A stretch of 64,000 nt of DNA from JAXGPF01 sp964463985 (lineage in GTDB: Bacteria; Verrucomicrobiota; Kiritimatiellia; JAAZAB01). The DNA is taken from assembly GCA_964463985.1 (NCBI GenBank), contig CAYXEK010000001.1, positions 1 to 64,000 on the forward strand, written 5' to 3'. The notes under the pieces were generated by a model that was not told where the DNA came from, did not search any database, and saw nothing but the letters and a program-made list of their open reading frames with translations. The translations under genes were made by a program, and so were the position numbers. Positions 34,174 through 42,598 of this stretch are shown in pieces (position 1 is the first letter of the stretch; each line of letters starts with the position of its first letter).

Positions 34174-35151
34174 ATGAACAAGTTCAAGTATGCAATGGCT
34201 GAATTTCTGCCGTTCCGCGATAAGGCTGTCTGCGAGCGCGTGCGGGCGATCAAACGCGCGGATATCTGCAAGCATCCAAACAAGAATTTTCATATCAAGG
34301 TGATAGAGCAGGACGACTCTTTCAGATTGTCCTTTTTGCTGGATATTGTTTCGGGTATTAAGCGCAGTCTGGATGAAGGCAAAAAGAAATATATCATGAT
34401 CTTGCCGGCCACGAATCCCTTTTACGCCTGGGTGGCCGAGATGATCAACCGGCTGCGCATCCCCTGCCATCATGTCCATACCTTCAACATGGACGAATTC
34501 GCCGATGAAAACGGTCAGACCCCGTCGCGCGATTGGCCCGGAGGATTCCAATATCATATGTGGGAGGATTTCTTCAGCCGGATTGACCCGAAACTGCGGA
34601 TGCCGGAGAAGCAAATCCATTTTCCGCTGACGGAAAATGTCAACCATTACAGCCGGATGATCGAGGATTTGGGCGGCGCCGATGTCTGTTACGGCGGCAT
34701 TGGCTGGTGCGGCCATATCGCCTTCTTCGAGCCGCATCTGGGTCTGGAATTCGGCGATGACGTCAAAGCCTATCTGCAGGCCGGCGCCCGGATAGCGGAT
34801 TTGCATCCGATAACCGTTTGCCAGAATGTCTTGCATCCCGATGCCGGCGCCGCGGGCGATTGGTCATGGTGTCCTCCAAAAGCCGCCACCATCGGCCCGC
34901 GCGAATTGGCCGGGGCCAGGCGCGTAAGTTTTTGGAATATGGCGCCCTGGCAGCAGTTCATAACGCGGCTGGCGGCGCACGGGCCGGTGACGCCGTTGGT
35001 GCCGGCCAGCATTTTGCAGATTCTCAATGCGGAACTGATTCTTTCCGGCGGAGTGGCCGCGGATATAACGTATACCCAGGGCGTCCGGGCGCACCCGTTC
35101 ACTTTCCCCGATTTTGCCTGGCAGGCGGAAATGGCCGGGATTAAACGATAA
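34174..35151 (+). CDS. Glucosamine-6-phosphate deaminase family protein
   Basis: 325-aa member of the NagB/6-phosphogluconolactonase fold. Characteristic segments are YIMILPATNPFYAWVAEMIN, HTFNMDEFADENG (equivalent to the FxMDEY motif) and GGIGWCGHIAFFEPHLG (equivalent to GIGxDGHIAFNEP with the catalytic His). The extra C-terminal part contains WCPPKAATIGPRELAGARRV. It is longer than bacterial NagB (about 266 aa) and probably acts on an amino-sugar phosphate, though the exact substrate is unknown. Start at 34174 is 9 nt behind GAAAGGG; the longer frame from 34033 overlaps the regulator. Confidence 0.8.
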   Translation: MNKFKYAMAEFLPFRDKAVCERVRAIKRADICKHPNKNFHIKVIEQDDSFRLSFLLDIVSGIKRSLDEGKKKYIMILPATNPFYAWVAEMINRLRIPCHHVHTFNMDEFADENGQTPSRDWPGGFQYHMWEDFFSRIDPKLRMPEKQIHFPLTENVNHYSRMIEDLGGADVCYGGIGWCGHIAFFEPHLGLEFGDDVKAYLQAGARIADLHPITVCQNVLHPDAGAAGDWSWCPPKAATIGPRELAGARRVSFWNMAPWQQFITRLAAHGPVTPLVPASILQILNAELILSGGVAADITYTQGVRAHPFTFPDFAWQAEMAGIKR

Positions 35152-35157
35152 CGAATA

Positions 35158-35518
35158 TATCTCTCACAAAGACACTAAGTCACGAAGGAAGAGCAGGTTG
35201 CGGCGCTGAAGGAAAACATGCCGTTGTGCGGCAGTTCCGTTAAACGGAACAAAGTTTTTGGAAATAGCGCAAATCACAAACCGTTTTGCGCTTTGCGCTG
35301 TTTCCAACAACTTTAATGTTTTCCGGTTTGTTCTTTCCTGGCGGCTTGGTGACATTGGCTTGCCCGCCGTAGTCTTGACGAAGGAGGGTGAGAGAATAAT
35401 CCGCTTTCTGTATTCAGGTAAAATAATCTGCGCAAATCTGCGTAATCTGCGGATAAAAACAATCCGCGGATGACACAGATGCGCAGATGAGAGGTAAGGC
35501 TTGCGGGCTTGCTCCCGC
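35158..35518 (+). repeat. Dispersed leader repeat C, copy 2
   Basis: Collinear with the minus strand of 6592-6311 (shared CTGAAGGAAAACATGCCG, CAGTTCCGTTAAACGG, GTTCTTTCCTGGCGGCTT, TCTGCGCAAATCTGCG, AATCTGCGGATAAAA, CAGATGAGAGG, GCGGGCTTGC) but about 80 nt longer because of internal insertions. It ends 16 nt before the amidohydrolase start codon. The gap 35152-35533 holds no gene. Confidence 0.7.
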
Positions 35519-35533
35519 CTTGGGGAAAAACAC

Positions 35534-36556
35534 ATGCATGGAAAAAACGTTCGCATTACTCCGGCCGACCTGGCCGGCAGGGTGATTGACGCTCATTCGC
35601 ACGTCGGCGTGGCCCTGGGCTCTTACGGGCGCGCGGAGTATCCTTACGCCCAGACCATCGAAGGATTGTATTACCAGCAGTTGCACGGCGGGGTGGATGT
35701 CAATGTGGTTTTTCCGTTCACATCCGACCTTTATTTTGACCTGCCAAAACTTGTGGGCGGCCGGCATGTCAAGCCGCGCACGCCGGTCTCGCCCGTGCCA
35801 TATCAGGTTGAAAATCTCCTGCTTTTGCGTGAGGTGTTTGATTATTGTCCGGAACTCAGCCGGCGGTTCCTGCCGTTCATCAGCGTGGATCCGCTGCGGG
35901 AAACCCGGGCGCAGGTGCGTGAGATCAAAAAACTGCTCAAAAAATATCCGGTTTACGGGATCAAGATCAACCCGGTGGTCTGCCAGGCGCCGGTGACCGC
36001 GTTGCTGAAGGAGGGCCGCTGCCTGCTGGACCTGGCCCGGGAACAGCGCTGGCCGATCCTCCTGCATACAACCTCGCAGCCGGCGGATCAATTTTCCTAT
36101 GCCGGCAATGCTTTTAAAGTCATTGACGCCAATCCCGATATCCGGTTTTGCCTGGCGCATTGCATTCTTTTTTCGAAGCCGCTGCTGGATCGCGCCCTGG
36201 TTACGCCCAACGTCTGGGTGGATACCGCCGCCTTCAAAATACAGGTGGATGTCTGCCGGATATGGGCCGGGAAAACCATCAACAAACACGATTTGATAGA
36301 CGCGGATTTTTCCGACCACAACGATGTGCTGGCGAAAATCTGCGCGGACTACGGCGAGAAAATCGTCTGGGGCACGGACTCCCCCGCCTATGCCTACATC
36401 TGCCGGCGCAAGCTCAACCAAACCCAATGGCAGGAATTCAATTACAAGGGCACGTATGACGATGAAATCCGGCTGCTGCGCCGGCGCCCGCCATCCGTCC
36501 GGCGCAAGATCACCAACCGCAATACCATCCGGTTCCTGTTCGGAACCACCAGCTGA
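35534..36556 (+). CDS. Amidohydrolase-family (TIM-barrel metal-dependent) hydrolase
   Basis: 340-aa amidohydrolase_2-type protein. Metal-ligand motifs are IDAHSHVG at the N-terminus (HxH), ILLHTTSQP, FCLAHCILF and VWGTDSPAYAY near the end, in the order expected for this superfamily. An ALEEGRC-like helix region and a final RRRPPSVRRKITNRNTIRF follow. Members decarboxylate or hydrolyse small cyclic or aromatic molecules; the substrate is unknown. Start at 35534 agrees with the first conserved block, and an upstream in-frame TTG at 35501 lies in the repeat. Repeat C forms its leader. Confidence 0.75.
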   Translation: MHGKNVRITPADLAGRVIDAHSHVGVALGSYGRAEYPYAQTIEGLYYQQLHGGVDVNVVFPFTSDLYFDLPKLVGGRHVKPRTPVSPVPYQVENLLLLREVFDYCPELSRRFLPFISVDPLRETRAQVREIKKLLKKYPVYGIKINPVVCQAPVTALLKEGRCLLDLAREQRWPILLHTTSQPADQFSYAGNAFKVIDANPDIRFCLAHCILFSKPLLDRALVTPNVWVDTAAFKIQVDVCRIWAGKTINKHDLIDADFSDHNDVLAKICADYGEKIVWGTDSPAYAYICRRKLNQTQWQEFNYKGTYDDEIRLLRRRPPSVRRKITNRNTIRFLFGTTS

Positions 36557-36785
36557 TCATTTTGCCGCGCAGCAGCATGAGCGGATGGAGGGGATTAGCC
36601 ACCCGCCGCCGCTGAAGCTATGGCGGGCAAGCGCATGCATAGGCAAGAGCATGGAAGCAATGGAATTGCAGGGGATGTTGCAAGCTGCCGCGCTGTCCGC
36701 TTACGTTTGCCGGCCGGCTCGGCAATCGTAAATGATCTGATAATTTTGTGCATTTCAGCCATAAAAGAGAGATGCCGGAAAATTT

Positions 36786-36827
36786 AACCACGAAGGTCGC
36801 AAAGAACACGAAGAAGCAAAGCGGAAG
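36786..36827 (+). repeat. Leader repeat D, copy 1
   Basis: ACCACGAAGGTCGCAAAGAA... with CACGAAGAAGCAAAGCGGAA matches 42525-42567 (ACCGCAGAGGCCGCGAAGGA..., CACGAAGCAGCAAAGCGGAA). Each lies 25-35 nt upstream of a DUF4838 start codon. The rest of the gap 36557-36852 shows no gene. Confidence 0.6.
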
Positions 36828-36852
36828 GACGGACAATCCAACAAGGTGAAAC

Positions 36853-39705
36853 ATGATGCGCATTACAGCCAGTCTGTTGGGAACGATATGCTTTGCATGC
36901 GCCGCTGCCGCCGCGCCGGCGGAGTATGAAGTCAACCTGGTGCGCAATGGCCGATTCCAGCCCGGCCAGTTTCAGTCGCCGGCGGATTGGACTTGCTACT
37001 CGCAGGCAACCAATATTCAGGATGCCGGACGGGCGGCGCTGGCGTTCATTGAAAATGGCCTGGCGATTGAAGGCCCGGCCGATTTGATGCAGTTTGATAT
37101 GTGGGATGATGTTGCACCGGCCTATAAGTTTTCCTGCCGGATGAAAACCGATGGCGGCAAAGGGGCGTATGTGGCCATGCGCATCCGCGACAGGAAAACG
37201 GGCGTGAGCCGCGATACCAGCCTCGTCAATCGGGAATTGGATGCCTGGGAGGATCTTGCGGTTGACTTTAATCCGACGGATCACTATGGCTTTTGCATAA
37301 AAATACATGTTCCCAAGGGCGTCAAGTTGTCCGTCAGCGACTTGAAAATCACCGCGGCGCTGAACCCCGACGCGGCCGGCCGGGTTTTGATCAACGATCA
37401 CGGCGAATATATTGCGGCGCGCGGTATTCGCTTGCCGCCTGAACCCAACTGGGCGGAACAATTTGCCGCGCATGAATTACGGGTTAACATTTACCGGATA
37501 TCAGGCGCGGTCTTGCCGGTTTTGGCCGGAGTCAAAACCGCTGGAGAAAAAGGTTACATCCGCATGGCCAACCTGAAAAAGATGATTCCGGACCAGCCGG
37601 CGCGGCGGCCGGCGCCGGCGGGCGATCCGGAAGCCAACGGCTTCCGGATCACCTGCGCCGGCGGCAACGTGGATGTAGTGGGCGGGAATGACGCCGGAGT
37701 GCTGGCCGGAGCGCTGCATTTGTCGGAATTGCTGGGCGCAAAGTTCTACGCGCCACGGGTTTTTAACGTGACCCCCAATCCCGTGTTGAAAATTCCGGCG
37801 CTGGATGTCAGCCGCCAGCCGGTATTTGAATGGACCACCGGCCCGGCTGACCAGCATCAGACATTTTCGGCCTGGAAATACGGTTATGTTCATCCTGACT
37901 CGACGGTTGCGCCTTGCGATAAGGCCGATGCTTCGGCGGTCGGGTGGATTCATCCGCCGCTTTTTCTGGCGCCACCCTGTCTTTATGCGGAAAGCCATCC
38001 GGAATATTACGCATTGGTGAAAGGCAAACGCGTTGTGGATGGTTCCAATAAACAGTTGGATCAAAGTTGGAGTTATTTGAATCTGTGCCTCGGCAATCCC
38101 GACTTGCAGCGAGTTGTGGCGGAACGCATCGGCCGCCTGATGGACATGTATCCGCAAACGAAATATTTCAGCATTGCCCAGGGCGATGGACAGAGCTGGT
38201 GCGAATGCGACCAATGCCGCGTGCTGGATGCCGGCGATAAAAGCTGGTCCGACCGGCTGCTCTCCTATGCCAATGCCGTGGCGGCATTGCTGCAGGAAAA
38301 ATATCCGGATCGCAAACTTTTGATTTTCGCCTATGGCGCGAAAACCGAGGATTTGCCTCTGAAAACCAGGCTGCATCCCAATGTGGCAATCGGTTACGCC
38401 ACCTGGCCGTCATCCTGGCCGATTTGGGAGGCGACTGCCTGCGAACAGAATCAACGCGGACTCAAATTGCTGGATGCCTGGAACGCCTTCACCGGCACCA
38501 ATCTGACGCTTTTCCTCTATCCGGTGAACACGCATGAGAATGCCGAGAAGCTGAAAATAGCCGCGGCCAAGGGTGTCCGCGGGTTCCATCAATGCGGGCT
38601 GCGGGGCGATTTCCCGGAGGTGACGCTCTACACCACCGGCCGCCTGATCTGGGAGCCGGCCGCCGACGTGGAGCAGATGGTTGACGAAATCATGCCGCAT
38701 ATCTACGGCGCGGCGGCGGCGCCGTACATGCGAAAATATTTCGACATGCAGCATGCCTTTCTCCGGGAATGTGTGGCGGATCCGGTGAAATGGCGGCTGT
38801 ATCGGGAGGTCAATGTGCATCAATTCCGGCGCTTGCCGTTGACTTATGCGGTCAAGGGCTTGGCGCTGATGAACCAGGCCGAACTGGCGGCGGACGCCGA
38901 TGAGTATGGTTTGGCGAAAATCCATACGGAAAAATACAAGGTGTTATACGCCTATATCAATGAATTCAACGCCGCGTATCCGGATATCCCGGATGATTTA
39001 TTTGCCGATTACGCCGCAAAAATGGCGGAATTGGTAAAACTGGCGCGTGCCTGCCGGGTCCCGTACGCCGGCTGGCGGGTGCCGTTCCCCGAGTGGCTGT
39101 ACCAGACTACCGGTGTGCTGGATTTCGACCGCGGACTTTACACGTGGTATCACGACAAAAAGATTGATGCGTTCCTGGCAAATCCGGTCAAAACCCTCAA
39201 AACCCGGGTTTACCAGCAGAAGGAAATCGCGGGAGGGCTCGAATTGCCGGCCAAGGCCTGGCTGGGTTCACACTATTTTGATAATTACCAGGGGCAGCCG
39301 GCCGTGATTCTGCGGCGCCAGAGTTCGCCCGACTCCCGCGTGAAAACTTATTTCCAACTGGATCAATTGCCGGGCAGCAGCCTCAAATTTGAGCTGCAGG
39401 GGCTCAACAATGAAAAGGCGGAACCCGCCGAAATTGAGATTACCATTAACGGCCAGATAGTATTTGCCGGGCCGGTGGAGTACCCCAAAAACAAGTGGGG
39501 GATAAAAACATATGCCGTGCCGGCCGGGATTTTGAAGCCGGGCGAAAATTTCATTGCAATCGCAAACACCTTGGCTGATTATAAGACCGTTGCCGTCGGC
39601 GAAGCCGGCCCGGCGGAAGAGGTCCTGGCGCAAAATTACAACTGGGGCTGGTGCATGGTGGGTCAGGCGCGGTTGATTTTTGAGAAAAAAGAAGTGTGTG
39701 AGTAA
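36853..39705 (+). CDS. Secreted DUF4838-domain protein, copy 1
   Basis: 950-aa exported protein with a signal peptide (MMRITASLLGTICFACAAAA). An N-terminal jelly-roll-like part (about 25-180) is followed by a region like the N-terminal domain of glycoside hydrolases (VVGGNDAGVLAGALHLSEL, AKFYAPRVF) and the DUF4838 domain (about 350-640) with YFSIAQGDGQSWCECDQCR, the most conserved block. A C-terminal beta domain follows (about 790-945). DUF4838 proteins are related to GH20/GH67-like carbohydrate enzymes and are abundant in PVC and Bacteroidota polysaccharide degraders; activity unproven. The final codons and stop fall inside the GT-rich repeat E. A paralogue is encoded at 42599. Confidence 0.85.
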   Translation: MMRITASLLGTICFACAAAAAPAEYEVNLVRNGRFQPGQFQSPADWTCYSQATNIQDAGRAALAFIENGLAIEGPADLMQFDMWDDVAPAYKFSCRMKTDGGKGAYVAMRIRDRKTGVSRDTSLVNRELDAWEDLAVDFNPTDHYGFCIKIHVPKGVKLSVSDLKITAALNPDAAGRVLINDHGEYIAARGIRLPPEPNWAEQFAAHELRVNIYRISGAVLPVLAGVKTAGEKGYIRMANLKKMIPDQPARRPAPAGDPEANGFRITCAGGNVDVVGGNDAGVLAGALHLSELLGAKFYAPRVFNVTPNPVLKIPALDVSRQPVFEWTTGPADQHQTFSAWKYGYVHPDSTVAPCDKADASAVGWIHPPLFLAPPCLYAESHPEYYALVKGKRVVDGSNKQLDQSWSYLNLCLGNPDLQRVVAERIGRLMDMYPQTKYFSIAQGDGQSWCECDQCRVLDAGDKSWSDRLLSYANAVAALLQEKYPDRKLLIFAYGAKTEDLPLKTRLHPNVAIGYATWPSSWPIWEATACEQNQRGLKLLDAWNAFTGTNLTLFLYPVNTHENAEKLKIAAAKGVRGFHQCGLRGDFPEVTLYTTGRLIWEPAADVEQMVDEIMPHIYGAAAAPYMRKYFDMQHAFLRECVADPVKWRLYREVNVHQFRRLPLTYAVKGLALMNQAELAADADEYGLAKIHTEKYKVLYAYINEFNAAYPDIPDDLFADYAAKMAELVKLARACRVPYAGWRVPFPEWLYQTTGVLDFDRGLYTWYHDKKIDAFLANPVKTLKTRVYQQKEIAGGLELPAKAWLGSHYFDNYQGQPAVILRRQSSPDSRVKTYFQLDQLPGSSLKFELQGLNNEKAEPAEIEITINGQIVFAGPVEYPKNKWGIKTYAVPAGILKPGENFIAIANTLADYKTVAVGEAGPAEEVLAQNYNWGWCMVGQARLIFEKKEVCE

Positions 39706-39800
39706 GTGAGTGTGCGGGGGTGTGAGAGTGAGTGTGTGGGTGTGGCGATCCTAGTCCTTGTCGTACTCACAAACTCACGCACTCACAAACTCACACACAG
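39693..39800 (+). repeat. GT/CA-rich imperfect hairpin repeat E, copy 1
   Basis: A left arm rich in GTGTGTGAGTAAGTGAGTG pairs imperfectly with a right arm of CACTCACAAACTCACACACA. The right part (TAGTCCTTGTCGTACTCACA, then AACTCAC) recurs at 45203-45233 downstream of the second DUF4838 gene. The left arm contains the last codons and stop of DUF4838 copy 1. Confidence 0.7.
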
Positions 39801-39868
39801 ACGTCACGGTTAGCCGGAAACCGGACATGATTTTTTGACGGAATAAACCATCACATAAAGAGGTGAAT

Positions 39869-41179
39869 ATGTTCTCATGTGTTCGCGTCACAAGCGGTAT
39901 GCTCCCCATATTGACATACCTTGCCATAACTGCGGCTTTCTCAGACACGCATTATGTGTCGCTGGATGGCGGCCACCTTTCACCTTTCTCCAACGGGTGG
40001 ACGGCGGCGGCAACCGATATCCAGGCCGCGGTCAGTGCGGCGGCAGCCGGCGATACGGTGCTGATCAGCAACGGAACATACCACCTCGCGTCGCAGGTCA
40101 CGGTGGGAGACAGGATCGTGCGCGGGTTCACCGGCGATCCGGCGGATGTCCGCGTGGACGGCAACCATGCCGTGCGTTGCTTTTATTTGACTCACACGAA
40201 TGCGTTCCTGGCGGATGTGACTGTTACCAATGGGTATCTCACCGCGCCAAGCAGCGATGGCGGAGGGATTTACATGCTCGGCGGCACGGTATCCAACTGT
40301 GTCATCGTCAATTGCCGGTCCATTCGCAGCGCCGGCGGCATCCGCGCGGATGGCGGAACGATTCAAGATTGCCGGATCGCGTCAAACTGGGGCGAATTGA
40401 ATGTCGGCGGGTGTGATTTGCGCGGGAATGCTGTCTTAAACCATTGCTTGGTCAGCGGGAATACCGGCTCCAATGGTTACGGCGGCATTAACATTGCGAG
40501 CGACAGTCCGCGGATCATTAATTGCATCATCACCGGCAATGTGGCTTCCTCAAGCAGTTACGCCGGCGGTATCGGCATCCCAGCCGCTCCTTTGTATCCG
40601 GTTATTTCAAATTGCTTGATTCTCAATAATGCTTCCGGCTATGGCGGCGGATTGTCGTTTTACCGTCCGAACTCCAATCAGAGCGTAAAGATTTACAACT
40701 GCCTGTTTGCCGGCAACACGGCGGCCCTCCGCGGCGGCGCAATCATATTTGCCGGAAATACGTCGGATATGCATTTCGCCGAAATGCATAATTGCACCGT
40801 TGCCGGCAATACCTCGCCCATTGGCGGCGGGGTGTATCAATGGACAATCACGCCGTATTCCTTTGCCGCCTGCAACACGATCATATATTCCAACGCCAAT
40901 GGCGACATTAATCTTGATAACGCTTTCATGACGAATTGCTGCGCACCCGGCCTGAGCGGGAACAATAATATCACCAATTATCCGGAATTTACAGATCCGG
41001 GAAACGGCGAATACCGTTTATTGTGCGGCTCGCCCGGCATCAATTCCGGCACGAACCAACCCTGGATGGCGGCGGCTGTGGATTTGGACGGCCGCCGGCG
41101 GTTGGACCGGTTTTCCGGACTGGTTGATATCGGATGCTATGAATATTTGTCGCATGGCGCGTTATTTAACATTAAATGA
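39869..41179 (+). CDS. Secreted right-handed beta-helix protein
   Basis: 436-aa exported protein with a signal peptide (about 1-27) and HYVSLDGGHLSPFSNGWTAA followed by ATDIQAAVSAAAAGDTVLIS, the usual opening of PVC beta-helix (choice-of-anchor/pectate-lyase-like) proteins. About ten parallel-beta-helix turns follow, with units such as GGIYMLGGTVSNCVIVNCRS and GGINIASDSPRIINCIITGN, closing with a 'LDGRRRLD..VDIGCYEY' tail. Probably binds or cuts polysaccharide; no catalytic residues are evident. Start at 39869 is about 5 nt behind AGAGG. It lies between DUF4838 copy 1 and its oxidoreductase and has no counterpart in the second module. Confidence 0.8.
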   Translation: MFSCVRVTSGMLPILTYLAITAAFSDTHYVSLDGGHLSPFSNGWTAAATDIQAAVSAAAAGDTVLISNGTYHLASQVTVGDRIVRGFTGDPADVRVDGNHAVRCFYLTHTNAFLADVTVTNGYLTAPSSDGGGIYMLGGTVSNCVIVNCRSIRSAGGIRADGGTIQDCRIASNWGELNVGGCDLRGNAVLNHCLVSGNTGSNGYGGINIASDSPRIINCIITGNVASSSSYAGGIGIPAAPLYPVISNCLILNNASGYGGGLSFYRPNSNQSVKIYNCLFAGNTAALRGGAIIFAGNTSDMHFAEMHNCTVAGNTSPIGGGVYQWTITPYSFAACNTIIYSNANGDINLDNAFMTNCCAPGLSGNNNITNYPEFTDPGNGEYRLLCGSPGINSGTNQPWMAAAVDLDGRRRLDRFSGLVDIGCYEYLSHGALFNIK

Positions 41180-41238
41180 TCCGGTGCTGCTGCTTTTTCC
41201 CTGTTGGAAATATTTGAAGAAACTCATGGGAATAAATT

Positions 41239-42351
41239 ATGGCCAAGGAAATACGTCTGGGCGTTGTCGGGTATGGTTCGAATCCGGAAAAGAACATCGG
41301 GCGCGGCGCCGGATTGTTGAAACTGGCGGCGAATAATTTCGAGGGTGTGACGGCGGCCGCCATCTGCGAGGTGACGCTGCATTCGCTGGACATCGCGCGC
41401 AGGGATTTTCCCAATGCCAAACATTTTGCCGATTTCGACGCCATGCTTGAGGAAGTCCCGTTGGATGCGCTGTTGATCGAAACCCCATCGTACTTGCACG
41501 CGGGTTTTGCCGTCAAGGCGCTGGAACGCAACATTCATGTGCTCTCGGACATTCCCTGCGTGCATACGGTGGAGGAAGCCAAAGCGCTTTGGACGGCGCA
41601 GCAAAGCAGCAAGGCCTTTTACATGACCGGCGCCAATGCCAACCTGGCGGGATTTATTGACACCGCCGTGGATTTGAAAAAACGCGGCTTGTTCGGCGAG
41701 GCTTATTACATTGAGGCGGCCTATATCCATGACTGCCGCGGCCTGTGGAAGGACACCCCCTGGCGCGCCAACATGGAGCCCATCCGCTACTGCACTCATT
41801 CGCTGGGTCCGGTATTGCGCCTGATTGATGAAGACTTGGATTGGGTATCCTGCTTCGACACCGGCAGCCATATCAACCAGCAGGAAGGCCAGCATGACGC
41901 CATGGCCGCATTGTTCCGGACCAAAAGCAATGTCGTGGTTCGGCTCCTGACTTCCTTCATCAACAATTACCTGGGCGGGCACCACAGTTACCGGTTTTTC
42001 ACCACCAAGGGCTGTTTCGAGCGCACCCCGAATTACCGGACGTTTCGCAAGGATCCCCTGGAAAGCGCGCGCACCCTGTTTCACTCCACGGAACTGTATG
42101 GGTATAACAACTGGATTGAATTGCCGATAGACGATACCCGTCCGGAATTCGCCGCGCAGAAAAAACTGGGCCATGGCGGCATTGATTATGCCATGCTGAA
42201 GATGTTTTTTGAAGCTGTCCGGTCGGGCGGGCCGGCGCCGATCAGCCTCCGGGAGGGTCTGCGGATGACCCTGCCCGGGATTTACGCCGCGGAATCGGCG
42301 CGCAAGGGAGGGGAATTGACGCGGATTGTCTATCCCTGGAGTCGGTCATAA
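41239..42351 (+). CDS. Gfo/Idh/MocA family oxidoreductase, copy 1
   Basis: 370-aa NAD(P)-dependent oxidoreductase. The N-terminal Rossmann motif is LGVVGYGSNPEKNIGRGAG; LIETPSYLHAGFAVKALERN and HVLSDIPCVHTVEEAKAL follow, and the second domain contains CTHSLGPVLRLIDEDLDWVS and RFFTTKGCFERTP. The EKP motif typical of the family reads SDIP. Members oxidise or reduce sugars and cyclitols, or serve as 3-keto-sugar enzymes. It is close to the protein at 45374 along its full length. No signal peptide, so cytoplasmic. Confidence 0.85.
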   Translation: MAKEIRLGVVGYGSNPEKNIGRGAGLLKLAANNFEGVTAAAICEVTLHSLDIARRDFPNAKHFADFDAMLEEVPLDALLIETPSYLHAGFAVKALERNIHVLSDIPCVHTVEEAKALWTAQQSSKAFYMTGANANLAGFIDTAVDLKKRGLFGEAYYIEAAYIHDCRGLWKDTPWRANMEPIRYCTHSLGPVLRLIDEDLDWVSCFDTGSHINQQEGQHDAMAALFRTKSNVVVRLLTSFINNYLGGHHSYRFFTTKGCFERTPNYRTFRKDPLESARTLFHSTELYGYNNWIELPIDDTRPEFAAQKKLGHGGIDYAMLKMFFEAVRSGGPAPISLREGLRMTLPGIYAAESARKGGELTRIVYPWSRS

Positions 42352-42470
42352 GCGCCATGAAAAAGAGGTTGCATCAGGTTCAAGGGTTGTTTGAGGTTGG
42401 AATTTCCGATAGGGGCAAAGGGGCAAAGGCACAAAGGGGCAAAGCTGATATGTTTGAGGTTGTCAGAGGT

Positions 42471-42523
42471 TGAAGGCACGCGACACGCGACACGCGACAC
42501 CCGACACACGACTTTTGAAATTG
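42471..42523 (+). repeat. Short tandem CACGCGA array and element-A end motif
   Basis: CACGCGA units (cacgcgacacgcgacacg...) with degenerate CACCCGACACACGAC copies run from 42477 to 42512 and are followed by CTTTTGAAATTG, the inner part of the element-A terminal repeat. The gap 42352-42598 also has a GGGGCAAAG tandem (42413-42444) and no gene. Confidence 0.5.
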
Positions 42524-42524
42524 T

Positions 42525-42567
42525 CACCGCAGAGGCCGCGAAGGACACGAAGCAGCAAAGCGGAAGT
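42525..42567 (+). repeat. Leader repeat D, copy 2
   Basis: Matches 36786-36827 and lies about 31 nt upstream of the second DUF4838 gene. Confidence 0.6.
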
Positions 42568-42598
42568 ACAACGCAGGATCACTTCAAACAGGAAAATA

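Noticed and set aside
42477..42512. Tandem CACGCGA units as a CRISPR array
   Set aside because: Units are 7-8 bp without spacers and no cas gene is present; a simple tandem repeat.
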